Shown piece after piece: positions 1 through 9,840 of a stretch of DNA of 64,000 bases; position 1 is the stretch's first letter, and each line of letters starts with the position of its first letter. Below the pieces are notes generated by a model. That model worked only from the letters and a program-made list of their open reading frames with translations. It was not told where the DNA came from and did no database searches. Location of the stretch: the NCBI GenBank assembly GCA_963815495.1, contig CAWFGW010000011.1, positions 1-64,000 on the forward strand, given 5' to 3'. Source of the DNA: CAWFGW01 sp963815495. GTDB lineage: Bacteria > Bacteroidota > Bacteroidia > Cytophagales > JAAEPT01. Made by a program: the position numbers and the translations under genes.

Positions 1-544
1 TTGGAATGACACTTTCACTAATATCTTTTCTCACAGGGTTACCGGTGATCACGAGCTTATTTTTTGGGAAATAAGTTTCCATGTTATCGTAAGCCACACA
101 GACTTTTGCGACATCGGTTGCCAACAATTTATTGGTTAAGCCGGCATACGAATTTTGTTCCTGAATTAACGTTGGCACACCCGCATTCACCGCTGACTTT
201 AACAAGGGTCCACTGGCATATCCTCCTACCCCAATGACCACATCGGGTTTAAAGGATTTAATGAGTTTTTTTGCGATGAGTAAACTTTGAAGCAGTTTGA
301 ATGGCACCGCTAAGTTTTTTAATGTCAATCGTCTTTGAATCCCCATGATAGGCAGTCCAACAATTTCGTAACCTGCCTTAGGTACTTTTTCCATTTCCAT
401 GCGACCCAATGCCCCCACAAATTTTATTGCTGCTTGTGGAAAGCGGTGTTTCAGCTCATTTGCAATGGCTATCGCAGGATAGATGTGCCCCCCAGTGCCA
501 CCACCACTTATTATAAATCGATATGGTGTACTATTAGGCTGCAT
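1..544 (-). CDS. murG: MurG, N-terminal part (cut by window edge)
   Basis: UDP-GlcNAc:undecaprenyl-pyrophosphoryl-MurNAc-pentapeptide transferase, which makes lipid II at the inner face of the membrane. About 181 codons are present, reading off the left edge. Near the N-terminus the translation shows SGGGTGGHIYPAIAIA, the glycine-rich loop of MurG, and later GVGGYASGP and EQNSYAGLTNK, both typical of the N-terminal GT-B domain. The ATG at 542-544 lies inside the end of ftsW (11-bp overlap), which fits translational coupling in the dcw operon. The C-terminal UDP-GlcNAc-binding domain is outside the window. Identity is very secure. Confidence 0.96.
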   Translation of the reverse strand, partial: MQPNSTPYRFIISGGGTGGHIYPAIAIANELKHRFPQAAIKFVGALGRMEMEKVPKAGYEIVGLPIMGIQRRLTLKNLAVPFKLLQSLLIAKKLIKSFKPDVVIGVGGYASGPLLKSAVNAGVPTLIQEQNSYAGLTNKLLATDVAKVCVAYDNMETYFPKNKLVITGNPVRKDISESVIP

Positions 545-1733
545 CTTCTTCTATAGTTGTATTTGTTGATGTCGTTAAACTTTGTTCCTCGGACATATCA
601 CCGCGGCTTACGCTAAGAATAATTCCGATACTAAAACCTGTAAAGACTAATGATGTACCTCCTAAACTCAGCATCGGTAAGGGCAAACCCGTTACGGGAC
701 CTAAGCCCACCACTACCGCCATGTTAATCATCGCTTGGGTCACTAATGCAAAGGACAATCCGGTAGATAACAACCCACCAAAGGCTTTTTCACTTTTAGA
801 AGCCACGACCATCCCCCGATAAAAAATTCCGAGATAGAGCACGATAATGATGACCCCTGCCACCAAACCATATTCTTCATTGATGATGGCATAGATGTAA
901 TCGGAAAAGGCTTCCGGTAAGAAGTACCGCTGCATACTGTCGCCTGGACCTACGCCAAACATGCCGCCATTGGCTATCGCGATATAGGCTTGTTCTACTT
1001 GATAAGGAACTTCTGTCAAGACATCTTCCTCTCCAGAACCAAAGGTACTCGCAACAAAGTTTTTAATCCGTGACACTACTGTTGCCCCCCGTGAACCAAA
1101 CATTAAAGCCATTCCTATTGCAGGAATACCTGCTGCCACTAAACCTACAAGGTAACGCATAGGCACCCGGCCGATAAACATAATAATCATGCAAGTCGCA
1201 AAGAGCATTACGGCTGTGGAGAAATCGGACAAGGCTATTAAACCACATATAAGAGCACACCACCCCACAATTGGGAATACCGTGTTTCTAAAGTCATCTA
1301 TTGATTTTTGACGTTTTGCTAACATGCTCGCCAAATTGGAAATTAGAGCCAGCTTGGCTAAATCGGAGGTTTGGAAGGTTTGGTTGATAATAGGAATTAC
1401 AATCCACCGGGATGCACCGTTGATATTAATTCCTCTGAAATAGGTATACAACAACAAAGGCACGGAGAGAATCAAGAGAAACCGCGAGATTTTACTGTAA
1501 TACAAATAGTTGATGTTATGGGCTACCCAAATAGAAAAGAAGCCTATCCCAATAAGAATAAGGTGCTTGATGAGGTAATATTCGGTATTACCTTCCATGT
1601 GTTTGTACGCCTGAGCACTAACCGCACTGTAGACGACCAACACACTAAAAACGGAAAGAAAAAACACTATCATCCAAATGATAGGATCTCCTTTCAGGTT
1701 TTTCTTGAGCCATATTTCTATTTGTTCGAACAT
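534..1733 (-). CDS. ftsW: FtsW, SEDS-family peptidoglycan polymerase
   Basis: Division-specific SEDS glycosyltransferase that polymerises lipid II together with its PBP partner (ftsI, same operon). 399 residues, the usual length, with about ten hydrophobic membrane segments. The C-terminal part carries GLGPVTGLPLPMLSLGGTS, the diagnostic FtsW/RodA signature. It is FtsW rather than RodA by position between murD and murG. The start lies 3 bp from the murD stop, and the stop overlaps murG. No irregularities seen. Confidence 0.96.
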   Translation of the reverse strand: MFEQIEIWLKKNLKGDPIIWMIVFFLSVFSVLVVYSAVSAQAYKHMEGNTEYYLIKHLILIGIGFFSIWVAHNINYLYYSKISRFLLILSVPLLLYTYFRGININGASRWIVIPIINQTFQTSDLAKLALISNLASMLAKRQKSIDDFRNTVFPIVGWCALICGLIALSDFSTAVMLFATCMIIMFIGRVPMRYLVGLVAAGIPAIGMALMFGSRGATVVSRIKNFVASTFGSGEEDVLTEVPYQVEQAYIAIANGGMFGVGPGDSMQRYFLPEAFSDYIYAIINEEYGLVAGVIIIVLYLGIFYRGMVVASKSEKAFGGLLSTGLSFALVTQAMINMAVVVGLGPVTGLPLPMLSLGGTSLVFTGFSIGIILSVSRGDMSEEQSLTTSTNTTIEEDAA

Positions 1734-1736
1734 TGT

Positions 1737-3131
1737 TTAAAAGAAAGTTGACAACATCATACTTAAGATGGGGCTACCTTTCTGCATTCCTTTTACTGCT
1801 TCTTTAAATTTATTTCCACGGTCTTCGTAGTTTCTGAACAAGTCAAAGCTGGCACATGCAGGTGATAACAAAACAATATCTTCCGCTGCAGCTAATTCGT
1901 TGGCTAGCCTCACTGCATCGTCCATGTTTTTTGCTTCTATCACCGTTTGTACCTGATGACCAAATGCTTTAATTAACTTTGAATTATCTTTCCCTAGGCA
2001 AATGAGGGCACGTACTTTTTCGTTTACTAGCTCTTCAATGACCTTATAATCGTTTCCTTTATCTACACCACCAGCAATCCAGATGATAGGTTTTTCGAAA
2101 CTGTCTAAGGCATATTTTACAGAGTCAACATTAGTCGCTTTGGAATCGTTGATATAGCGAATACGGTTGATAATCGCTACATCTTCTAAACGGTGAGGGG
2201 CATTTTCAAACGTTTGTAACGCTCGCCCAATTTGTTTTTCAGTTACCCCTGCTGCCAATGCCGCCATAGTTGCTGACATCACATTGATGTAATTGTGTTT
2301 ACCCGTTAATGGCAAAGCATTAATATCATGACTAAACACATGCGTCATGTGGTTATGGATATTGAAGACCAATTTATCCTGAGCGGTATAAGCACCGTTC
2401 AACACTCTATTCTGCAGAGAAACCGATAATTTAAACGCATCAATTTTTCTATGTAGCATTTCTCTTTTCAATACAGGATCGTCCGTAAATGCTATAAAAT
2501 AATCTTCGTTGGTCTGGTTTTGAGCAATTCTGAATTTGGAATCGATGTAGTTTTGAAAGTTGTAATCATATCGGTCTAAGTGATCAGGTGTAATGTTCAA
2601 CAACACCGCGATATCCGCTTTGAACTCATACATGTCATCCAATTGAAAGCTACTCAACTCAACAACATAATAGTCCATATCAACATCTTTAGCCACTTGC
2701 TTAGCTAAGCTTTGACCAACATTACCTGCTAGACCAACATTGAAGCCCGAATTTTCAATCAGGTGATAAGTCAATAGCGTTGTGGTTGTTTTACCATTAC
2801 TACCCGTAATGCAAATAAATTTCGCATCCGTATAGCGCGCTGCAAATTCAATTTCTGAGATGATAGGAATGTGTTTTTCCTTCGCTAACATTAATAAAGG
2901 AATGTTACCGGGGATTCCTGGGCTCTTAATGATTTCATCGGCATCCAACACCACCCCTTCAGAATGACCTCCTTCTTCGAAAAGAATTCCCTTCTTTCTT
3001 AAAGTTGTTTGGTGGGCAGCATCAATTTTTCCAGCTTCAGACACAAACACTGCATGACCATGTTTGTGCGCTAGAATGGCTGCTCCCATTCCACTTTCAC
3101 CAGCACCTAAAATGACAACTTTCTTTTTCAT
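1737..3131 (-). CDS. murD: MurD, UDP-MurNAc-L-Ala:D-Glu ligase
   Basis: Cytoplasmic ATP-dependent ligase adding D-glutamate to UDP-MurNAc-L-alanine. 464 residues. An N-terminal Rossmann-like domain (VVILGAGESGMGAAILA) is followed by the ATP P-loop ITGSNGKTTTT near residue 110, the Mur-ligase signature LNITPDHLDRY, and the C-terminal domain with INDSKATN and SPACASFDLF, a typical MurD ending. Only 4 bp separate its start from the mraY stop. Secure. Confidence 0.96.
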   Translation of the reverse strand: MKKKVVILGAGESGMGAAILAHKHGHAVFVSEAGKIDAAHQTTLRKKGILFEEGGHSEGVVLDADEIIKSPGIPGNIPLLMLAKEKHIPIISEIEFAARYTDAKFICITGSNGKTTTTLLTYHLIENSGFNVGLAGNVGQSLAKQVAKDVDMDYYVVELSSFQLDDMYEFKADIAVLLNITPDHLDRYDYNFQNYIDSKFRIAQNQTNEDYFIAFTDDPVLKREMLHRKIDAFKLSVSLQNRVLNGAYTAQDKLVFNIHNHMTHVFSHDINALPLTGKHNYINVMSATMAALAAGVTEKQIGRALQTFENAPHRLEDVAIINRIRYINDSKATNVDSVKYALDSFEKPIIWIAGGVDKGNDYKVIEELVNEKVRALICLGKDNSKLIKAFGHQVQTVIEAKNMDDAVRLANELAAAEDIVLLSPACASFDLFRNYEDRGNKFKEAVKGMQKGSPILSMMLSTFF

Positions 3132-3135
3132 TATC

Positions 3136-4401
3136 TTATCTCAATTTCAATGTTGCTAAAGTCAATACCGCGAGCAGGATTCCTATGATCCAAAACCGGT
3201 TGACAATTTTTGCCTCGTGCATTCCTAATTTTTGGTAATGATGGTGTAGTGGGGACATCAAAAACACACGTCTTCCTTCACCATATTTTTTCTTGGTATA
3301 CTTGAAATAAGCTACCTGAATCATGACTGATAAATTTTCCATCAAGAAAATTCCACATAATATTGGAATCAATAATTCTTTTCGAATAGAAAGAGCAATC
3401 ACCGCGATTACTCCACCAATGCACAAGCTCCCCGTATCACCCATAAAAACTTTTGCTGGGTAGGAGTTATACCATAAGAAGCCAATACATGCACCCACAA
3501 AGGCAGCAGCAAAAACTACAATTTCACCCGTGTGAGGTAAATACATAATATTTAAATAATCTGCGAAAATGGTGTTACCCGACACATAAGCCAATACTGC
3601 CAAGGTTACCCCAATAATCGCAGAAGTCCCTGCCGCCAAACCGTCAATTCCATCTGTAATATTTGCGCCATTTGACACAGCCGTCACAATAAAGATCACT
3701 ACCAAAATGTAGACTAACCAAGTGAAGTCCATATCTAAAAAACTCAAAATAGTGCCGTAGTCAAACTCATTGTTTTTTAAAAATGGGATGGTCGTCACCA
3801 TGGATTTCACATCAGTATATTTACTCGTTTTGTTTACAAATTGAGTAATTTGATCGGCTTGATCGCCTCTGGACACCTGATCCACTAAACTCTCTCTGGA
3901 TCCCGATTCATATTCATGATAATCTCTTACCACCACATGCTCGTTGAAGTAGAGCGTGGTGCCGACAATAATGCCTAAGCCAATTTGTCCGACAATTTTA
4001 AATCGACCCGCTAACCCTTCTTTGTTTTTTCTAAATACCTTGATGTAGTCATCCAAAAATCCAATCAAGCCCATCCAAACGGTGGAAATAATTAATAGGA
4101 TCACATAGACATTATCTAATCGAGCAAACAACAAGGTTGGAATCAAAATACAGGTAATGATGATCACCCCACCCATCGTTGGTGTTCCTGTTTTCTCTAA
4201 TTGTCCTTCCAAACCAAGGTCACGGATGCTTTCCCCCACTTGTTGACGTTGAAGCATTCGGATAAATTTCTTCCCAAAAATAACAGCGATCAACAAGCTT
4301 AAGATAACCGCAGCGCCAGAGCGAAACGAAATGTATTGAAACAAGCCTGCTCCTGCTAAATCAAATTGTCGGTCGAGATAATCAAATAGGTAATAAAGCA
4401 T
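3136..4401 (-). CDS. mraY: MraY, phospho-MurNAc-pentapeptide translocase
   Basis: Integral membrane enzyme transferring phospho-MurNAc-pentapeptide to undecaprenyl phosphate (lipid I). 421 residues, longer than the roughly 320-360 of Proteobacteria and Firmicutes. The extra length is a hydrophilic insertion at about residues 155-215, which I associate with Bacteroidota MraY. Catalytic and signature segments are all visible: DDYIKVFRKNKEGLAGRFK, NGANITDGIDGLAAG, FMGDTGSL and SPLHHHYQKLG. It begins 1 bp after the murE stop. Confidence 0.97.
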   Translation of the reverse strand: MLYYLFDYLDRQFDLAGAGLFQYISFRSGAAVILSLLIAVIFGKKFIRMLQRQQVGESIRDLGLEGQLEKTGTPTMGGVIIITCILIPTLLFARLDNVYVILLIISTVWMGLIGFLDDYIKVFRKNKEGLAGRFKIVGQIGLGIIVGTTLYFNEHVVVRDYHEYESGSRESLVDQVSRGDQADQITQFVNKTSKYTDVKSMVTTIPFLKNNEFDYGTILSFLDMDFTWLVYILVVIFIVTAVSNGANITDGIDGLAAGTSAIIGVTLAVLAYVSGNTIFADYLNIMYLPHTGEIVVFAAAFVGACIGFLWYNSYPAKVFMGDTGSLCIGGVIAVIALSIRKELLIPILCGIFLMENLSVMIQVAYFKYTKKKYGEGRRVFLMSPLHHHYQKLGMHEAKIVNRFWIIGILLAVLTLATLKLR

Positions 4402-4402
4402 C

Positions 4403-5866
4403 TTATTTCTCTAACTGTTTAAACTTTTGGATTAATTCTTCTCTATCGTTAAAATGATGTTTCACACCATTGATTTCCTGGTAATTTTCATGCCCTTTTC
4501 CAGCAACAAGAATAATGTCATTCGATTCAGCAAGGTGGCAGCTAAAGGATATAGCCTCTGCTCTATCAGCTACTGTCATTACCTTCTTTTTCATCGTTGG
4601 TCCCACTCCTGCCTGCATTTCTTTCAAAATATCATCAGGGTTTTCTGTTCGGGGGTTATCGCTCGTTAAAATTACTTTATCGCTATACCGGCAAGCAATT
4701 TCTGCCATCATCGGACGTTTGGTGCGATCGCGATCGCCACCGCAGCCAACTACGGTAATCACTTTTGAGTTGCCTTCTTTTAACTCATCAATTGTGGTCA
4801 GCACGTTTTCCAAGGCGTCAGGTGTGTGGGCATAATCCACAATTCCAATCACACCAGTTGGAGAAATCACGCGCTCAAAACGGCCACGAGCGGTATCTAA
4901 GATGGATAAATCGGTTAATACTTCATCCGCATCCTCACCCATGAGCACGGCAACACCATACACCGCCAACAAGTTGTAAGCATTGAACTTGCCGATTAAC
5001 CGAAACCAAACGGCTTTGTTATCAATCTCAAGCTCCAGACCTTGAAGGGTGTTGGAAATAATTTTTCCTTTAAATTCAGCTGGTGTCTTTAAGGCGAAGT
5101 AATTTTTTGAAGCTTTGGTATTTTGCATCATTACAGAACCTCGTCTATCGTCTCCGTTGACCAAAGCAAAAGATCCTTTCGGTAGTTGATCAAAAAAGGC
5201 CTTTTTCGCTTTGATGTATTCATCAAATGTTTTGTGATAATCGAGGTGGTCGTGCGAGATGTTGGTGAAAACTGCTCCTTTAAAGTGCAAGCCTGCAATA
5301 CGATCTTGCACTACGGCATGTGAACTGACCTCCATGAAACAGTGTGTACAACCCTCCTTCACCATTTTTGCTAATAGCTCATTTAATGCGATGGGATCAG
5401 GTGTAGTATGCGTGGACGGAATAACGACATCATTGATAATATTTTCTACCGTGGAAAGTACCCCTGCATTATAACCCATTGCTCGAAACAACTTATAAAG
5501 CATGGTCACAGTGGTCGTTTTTCCGTTGGTACCCGTCACCCCTACTAAGGATAATTTTTTAGAAGGAACCCCATAAAAATTTGAAGCGATAATGCCTAAT
5601 GCTTTAGCGGAGTTTTCCACCTTCACAGCTGTTACATGTTCAGGCTTATCCTGAGGAAGCTCCTCACAGATAATGATGGTGGCACCCATCTCAATTACTT
5701 GAGCGATATATTGATGCCCATCTACTTGCGTACCACGGACTGCCACAAACAAATCGCCTTCTTTCACTTTACGCGAATCGAAGATGAGCTTGTTGACTTC
5801 CACATCCGTTCGTCCAGCTACTTCAAGCAGCGAAACACCATACAATATGTCTTTCAGTTGTGACAT
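4403..5866 (-). CDS. murE: MurE, UDP-MurNAc-tripeptide ligase (meso-DAP type)
   Basis: Adds the third stem-peptide residue to UDP-MurNAc-L-Ala-D-Glu in the cytoplasm. 487 residues. Visible features: the N-terminal Mur-ligase domain (LIFDSRKVKEGDLFVAVRG), the P-loop GVTGTNGKTTT, the HDHLDYH segment, and the C-terminal SDNPRTENPDDI. The DNPR motif marks meso-diaminopimelate-adding enzymes rather than lysine-adding ones, so the wall is inferred to be DAP type. The gene abuts ftsI with no gap. murF, often the next gene in other phyla, is absent between murE and mraY. Confidence 0.97.
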   Translation of the reverse strand: MSQLKDILYGVSLLEVAGRTDVEVNKLIFDSRKVKEGDLFVAVRGTQVDGHQYIAQVIEMGATIIICEELPQDKPEHVTAVKVENSAKALGIIASNFYGVPSKKLSLVGVTGTNGKTTTVTMLYKLFRAMGYNAGVLSTVENIINDVVIPSTHTTPDPIALNELLAKMVKEGCTHCFMEVSSHAVVQDRIAGLHFKGAVFTNISHDHLDYHKTFDEYIKAKKAFFDQLPKGSFALVNGDDRRGSVMMQNTKASKNYFALKTPAEFKGKIISNTLQGLELEIDNKAVWFRLIGKFNAYNLLAVYGVAVLMGEDADEVLTDLSILDTARGRFERVISPTGVIGIVDYAHTPDALENVLTTIDELKEGNSKVITVVGCGGDRDRTKRPMMAEIACRYSDKVILTSDNPRTENPDDILKEMQAGVGPTMKKKVMTVADRAEAISFSCHLAESNDIILVAGKGHENYQEINGVKHHFNDREELIQKFKQLEK

Positions 5867-8038
5867 TTACCCCAGTATCAATTTAATTTTATTTCCTACA
5901 AGCAGTTTGGTACCAGGCAATTCCGATTGGGATTGCACACGCCCTCGTCCTTCATACATCACTCGTAGTCCAGCATTTTCCAATACATACAAGGCATCGC
6001 GTAAAGTCATCCCTGACACATCTGGAACAACCCCTTTTACCCTGTTTTTTTCTTTCCACTGAATGATTTTCATTTCATCATTCCGCTGCGCTTGTACAAA
6101 TTTGTTTTTAAAGCTTTCGCCTCCCCAGGCATTTATTTTTGCAGAAGACAACCCGTCTAGTATCACCATTAAGTCATCATAATAACCTGATTGAATCACT
6201 GGAAAAACCCCTTTTTCAGCTACTACTTTTTGTAACACCGGGGAATGCAGTTCCAAATCACGGGCATAGACTTTATCAGCGATCTCCTTAAACACTGGTC
6301 CTGCGACTTGATTACCATAATACAATCCTGTTTTAGGATAATCAACCCCCACTATGATACTGTATTTTGGGTTTTCTGCTGGAAAATAACCCGCAAAAGA
6401 AGCATAGTAGACCCGGTCATAATGTCCCGCAATCAATTTTTGGGCAGTACCTGTCTTACCAGCTATTTTATAATTATCGTTTCTGACATTCGTTGCTGTA
6501 CCTCGCTCTACCACACCCTCCAGCATCGCTTTTAATTTCACCAGCGTTTCTTTTGAACACACTTGTTTGCTGAGTACCTCGGTTTCATATTCCTCAATTA
6601 TTTTATCGGCATATCGAATCCGTTTCACAATCATTGGCTTCACCATTTTACCATTATTAGCAACAGCATTATAGAGCATCAGCATTTGCAAGGGCGACAT
6701 CTCCACCTCATACCCGTGACTCATCCAAGGCAGGGTGACACCACTCCACGTTTTATCTTGCGGGTTTTTCACTTTAGGTATTGCTCCACCTTTAATTTGA
6801 AATCCTACGGGCTCTTTCAAATGAAAATCTTCTAAATAGTCTACAAAGCGTTGTTGCGTAGCGGAAGATTTTCCGAACGTTTCCATGACTAGTTTAGCAG
6901 TGCCCACGTTCGATGATTTTTCAAATACTTCCTGCACGGTTATTTTACCATACCCTCCCTCTTTTGAGTCGGTAATGGTTCGTTCATACACTTTAAAACG
7001 ACCATTTCCAGTTTCCACTGAATCGGTTAATTTCAGGTTAGTCTCTTCAAAAAGTGCCATCATTGAAGCGAGTTTCATGGTGGAACCTGGCTCTACGGCT
7101 TTACCGACAGCATAATTATAGTTTTCAGCATATCGGGGTTCTAGATCAGGTCGATTTTTATTGACATCTTCTAAATTAGCAATCGCTTTAATTTGCCCTG
7201 TAGCTACTTCCATCACGATTACACAACCATTATCCGCTCGGTGTGCTTCCAACGTTTTTAATAAGGCGTGCTCTGCTACGTCTTGCAAGTTGACATCAAT
7301 AGTGGTTTCGATATCATAGCCATGGCGCGGTTTTACTTCTTTGGCATCCGGAATCATTCGCCATTGTCCACCAGAGATTTTGGTAAACAATGCTTTCCCA
7401 TTTTTACCTGCCAAGGTACTATCAAAGCTGAATTCTAAACCTGCACCAAAACGACCTTTTTCACCACTTCTAGATTGGTTTTTAATATAACCTACCGTAC
7501 GTCTTGCCAATTGACCAAAAGGAATAAAGCGTTTGTCAACACGTTCAAAGATCACCCCACCACGCATTTTCCCTTCACGGAAAATTGGCCATTCAGACAT
7601 AATTTTCTTCTCATGGTGATTAATCATTTTGGAGTTTAACAAAACATAGCGTCTGTTTCTCACGCGCGCATCGTTGATCAATCTTCTGTACTCTAATTCC
7701 GATCGGTCACCAAAAAAATTGCTTAGGTGCATACTCAACGAATCAATGCCCTTTGTATAGATTGGTTGTAAGTTTTCTGCTTTAGTAATCCCTGGATCAA
7801 ACGCCACGCGATAAAAAGGCAACGAAGTTGCCATTAAACTTCCGTTATCCGAATATATATTGCCGCGAGTCGCTTTTACATCCATCAAACGGACGTTTTG
7901 CTGTTGCGACTTAGCAATCCAACGTTCGTTGTCAATAAATTTAATATTGATAAGCTTCCCTATAATCAATAGGGCAAAGAAAGCCATCCCAAGGAAGGCT
8001 ATTCTTATTCTTAACAATATTTCTTTTTTGATGCTCAA
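5867..8038 (-). CDS. ftsI: FtsI-type penicillin-binding protein with PASTA domain
   Basis: Class B PBP, the transpeptidase that crosslinks septal peptidoglycan. 723 residues: one N-terminal membrane anchor (about residues 10-30), a dimerisation domain, and the transpeptidase with all three active-site motifs, namely EPGSTMKLAS (SxxK, acyl-serine), SSN in EKSSNVGTAK, and KTGT in AGKTGTAQ. A C-terminal PASTA domain (VPDVSGMTLRDALYVLENAG) follows, a possible muropeptide-sensing appendage also seen in spore PBPs. The preceding gene encodes the FtsL-like partner, and ftsI and ftsL abut exactly. Confidence 0.95.
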   Translation of the reverse strand: MSIKKEILLRIRIAFLGMAFFALLIIGKLINIKFIDNERWIAKSQQQNVRLMDVKATRGNIYSDNGSLMATSLPFYRVAFDPGITKAENLQPIYTKGIDSLSMHLSNFFGDRSELEYRRLINDARVRNRRYVLLNSKMINHHEKKIMSEWPIFREGKMRGGVIFERVDKRFIPFGQLARRTVGYIKNQSRSGEKGRFGAGLEFSFDSTLAGKNGKALFTKISGGQWRMIPDAKEVKPRHGYDIETTIDVNLQDVAEHALLKTLEAHRADNGCVIVMEVATGQIKAIANLEDVNKNRPDLEPRYAENYNYAVGKAVEPGSTMKLASMMALFEETNLKLTDSVETGNGRFKVYERTITDSKEGGYGKITVQEVFEKSSNVGTAKLVMETFGKSSATQQRFVDYLEDFHLKEPVGFQIKGGAIPKVKNPQDKTWSGVTLPWMSHGYEVEMSPLQMLMLYNAVANNGKMVKPMIVKRIRYADKIIEEYETEVLSKQVCSKETLVKLKAMLEGVVERGTATNVRNDNYKIAGKTGTAQKLIAGHYDRVYYASFAGYFPAENPKYSIIVGVDYPKTGLYYGNQVAGPVFKEIADKVYARDLELHSPVLQKVVAEKGVFPVIQSGYYDDLMVILDGLSSAKINAWGGESFKNKFVQAQRNDEMKIIQWKEKNRVKGVVPDVSGMTLRDALYVLENAGLRVMYEGRGRVQSQSELPGTKLLVGNKIKLILG

Positions 8039-8428
8039 CTAGTTATTACTTTTTGGATCTGTTTCTATTTTATAAGGAGGCACTACACCTTCCTCTAACC
8101 CCATTCTTGCCACCTTACGCTCTACCTCCGACTGTTTGCTTTCGAACATATAATCAGCCTTAATGGTCGTATAATCTGCTCTCAAATCTTCTACTTCTTT
8201 TTTAAGCGAATCATAATTTCGGCTTATTCTATCTGCATAATGGGTGTTACCGATATACAACACTCCGATGAACGCGATATAAAGCACATAAGGCACATAG
8301 TGTATGGGCAAACCTTCCTGCAAGGTTTTTTCTAAGCTGAAGGTTTCATCAAAAAGCGTGAAAATGGATTTTCCACCGCCACGCGAATTTGACTTTTTCT
8401 TTGTCTCTTTTTTGAATGAGTTTTCCAT
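8039..8428 (-). CDS. ftsL: FtsL-like bitopic cell-division protein
   Basis: 129 residues: a basic, Ser/Lys-rich N-terminal tail of about 45 residues, one membrane segment (VLYIAFIGVLYIG), and then a periplasmic coiled coil (NYDSLKKEVEDLRADYTTIK). This architecture and its place between rsmH and ftsI are those of FtsL, which recruits and activates FtsW/FtsI. Sequence conservation in this family is poor, so the name rests mostly on topology and synteny. Confidence 0.85.
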   Translation of the reverse strand: MENSFKKETKKKSNSRGGGKSIFTLFDETFSLEKTLQEGLPIHYVPYVLYIAFIGVLYIGNTHYADRISRNYDSLKKEVEDLRADYTTIKADYMFESKQSEVERKVARMGLEEGVVPPYKIETDPKSNN

Positions 8429-8430
8429 AA

Positions 8431-9345
8431 TTAGTTGTTGTAATTATTTCTAATCGCCACTCGTAACTTAGCACTTCTCGCCCTTGGGTTTTCCGCCTTC
8501 TCTTCCTCCGAAGCTTCAATTGGTTTTCTGTTTTCTGCCTCAAAAGGCTTTAACATATTCCCGTACATATCTTTTTCTACCTCGCCAAAAAACTTTCCTT
8601 TTTGAATAAAATTTTTCACGATACGGTCTTCCAAACTATGATAAGACATGACAACCAACCGTCCACCCTCCTTCATCACTTCTGCACACTGCATCAAGGC
8701 ATCTTCCAATGCTTTCAATTCATCATTCACTTCAATGCGAAGCGCCTGAAACACTTGTGCATAATATTTATACTCACGATGTCGTGGCGCATGCTTTTCC
8801 AGAACAGCGACCAACTCTTGTGTTGTTTCTATTTCTTTAGTTGCTCGTTCACGCACAATTGCCTGAGCCAATGTTTTAGCATTTCTGACTTCACCATAAA
8901 TGCCAAAAATCTTGTGCAACTGGGTTTCCGAATAGTTATTCACGACCTCAAAAGCCGATAATTCCTGCGATTGATTCATCCGCATATCGAGCTTTGCATC
9001 TCCTTGAAAAGAAAAACCGCGTCCCGCTTCATCAAATTGATGAGAAGAAACACCTAAATCAGCCAATACCCCATCTACCGATTTAACTCCGTATAACTTT
9101 AAGTATTTTTTGAGGTAACGGAAGTTTGACTTGACAAAAGTGAAATTCTCAAACGGGATAGTTTTTGCATTGGCAGCTGCTTCATCATCCTGATCAAAAG
9201 AATAAAGCTTACCTGATTGAATTTTTTCTGAAATAGCATAACTGTGACCGCCACCTCCAAAAGTTAAGTCGACATAAGTGCCAGCGGGGTCAATTTTCAG
9301 TCCGCTTAGACACTCGTTCAACATAACTGGGATATGGTATTTCAT
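8431..9345 (-). CDS. rsmH: RsmH, 16S rRNA m4C1402 methyltransferase
   Basis: SAM-dependent N4-methylation of C1402 in 16S rRNA. 304 residues, family-typical. The SAM-binding segment is YVDLTFGGGGHSYAI near residue 25. LADLGVSSHQFDEAGRGFS is the classic MraW signature, and a second conserved block, GRLVVMSYHSLEDRIVKNF, lies near residue 230. The start codon overlaps the mraZ stop by 4 bp (ATGA type), so the two are translationally coupled. Confidence 0.97.
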   Translation of the reverse strand: MKYHIPVMLNECLSGLKIDPAGTYVDLTFGGGGHSYAISEKIQSGKLYSFDQDDEAAANAKTIPFENFTFVKSNFRYLKKYLKLYGVKSVDGVLADLGVSSHQFDEAGRGFSFQGDAKLDMRMNQSQELSAFEVVNNYSETQLHKIFGIYGEVRNAKTLAQAIVRERATKEIETTQELVAVLEKHAPRHREYKYYAQVFQALRIEVNDELKALEDALMQCAEVMKEGGRLVVMSYHSLEDRIVKNFIQKGKFFGEVEKDMYGNMLKPFEAENRKPIEASEEEKAENPRARSAKLRVAIRNNYNN

Positions 9346-9794
9346 GATTCTTCGGGTGCTAGATATTTTTCTGCGAGCTTCGAAAACTCGTCTTCATCTT
9401 TTATTAAATACTCTTCGTAACGGTCAGGATCCCACAACTCTATTCGGTTCCCCATCCCTACTACGATTAATTCTTTATCGATTCCAGCAAACTTGGCCAT
9501 CGACTTAGGAATCAGTAAACGTCCGGTTGAATCTAACTCTACCTCGGTGCTTCCACGCAGAAAATTCCGTTGAAAAGCACGGTACTCTTTATTAAACTCA
9601 TTCAACCCTGCGACCTTTGAAAACACTTTTCTCCACTCCACCATCGGATATATCACCAAACAAGGCTCAAAGCCCCGCTTGACAACCACCTCGTTGGTAG
9701 CTACTTCTGGAAGATTAGCTTTAATCTTGGATGGCAAAACCATCCTCCCTTTAGCATCTATCTTACATTCGTATTCTCCTGAGAAATAAGACAT
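9342..9794 (-). CDS. mraZ: MraZ, transcriptional regulator of the dcw operon
   Basis: AbrB-like DNA-binding protein, first gene of the dcw operon, which in other bacteria binds repeats in its own promoter. 150 residues with the two tandem MraZ half-domains, each carrying the DxKGR- or DxTGR-type signature (CKIDAKGRMVLPSKIK and VELDSTGRLLIPKSMAKF). The ATG at 9792-9794 is preceded by a TAnnTTTG -7 element and by four 10-bp repeats, described separately, that look like the autoregulatory operator. Confidence 0.96.
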   Translation of the reverse strand: MSYFSGEYECKIDAKGRMVLPSKIKANLPEVATNEVVVKRGFEPCLVIYPMVEWRKVFSKVAGLNEFNKEYRAFQRNFLRGSTEVELDSTGRLLIPKSMAKFAGIDKELIVVGMGNRIELWDPDRYEEYLIKDEDEFSKLAEKYLAPEES

Positions 9795-9822
9795 TTAGAT
9801 CTATTAACGTTTACCGGTGATA

Positions 9823-9830
9823 CAAAAGTA
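9823..9830 (-). promoter_or_regulatory. Putative -7 element of the mraZ/dcw promoter
   Basis: On the minus strand the octamer TACTTTTG matches the Bacteroidota primary-sigma -7 consensus TAnnTTTG exactly. It lies about 30 bp upstream of the mraZ ATG, leaving a short leader. No clear -33 TTG is seen at the expected spacing. The operator repeats occupy that position instead. Confidence 0.6.
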
Positions 9831-9840
9831 AAACAATTTT

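Noticed and set aside
1371..1751. 126-codon plus-strand frame over ftsW
   Set aside because: Shadow of a fully conserved minus-strand gene.
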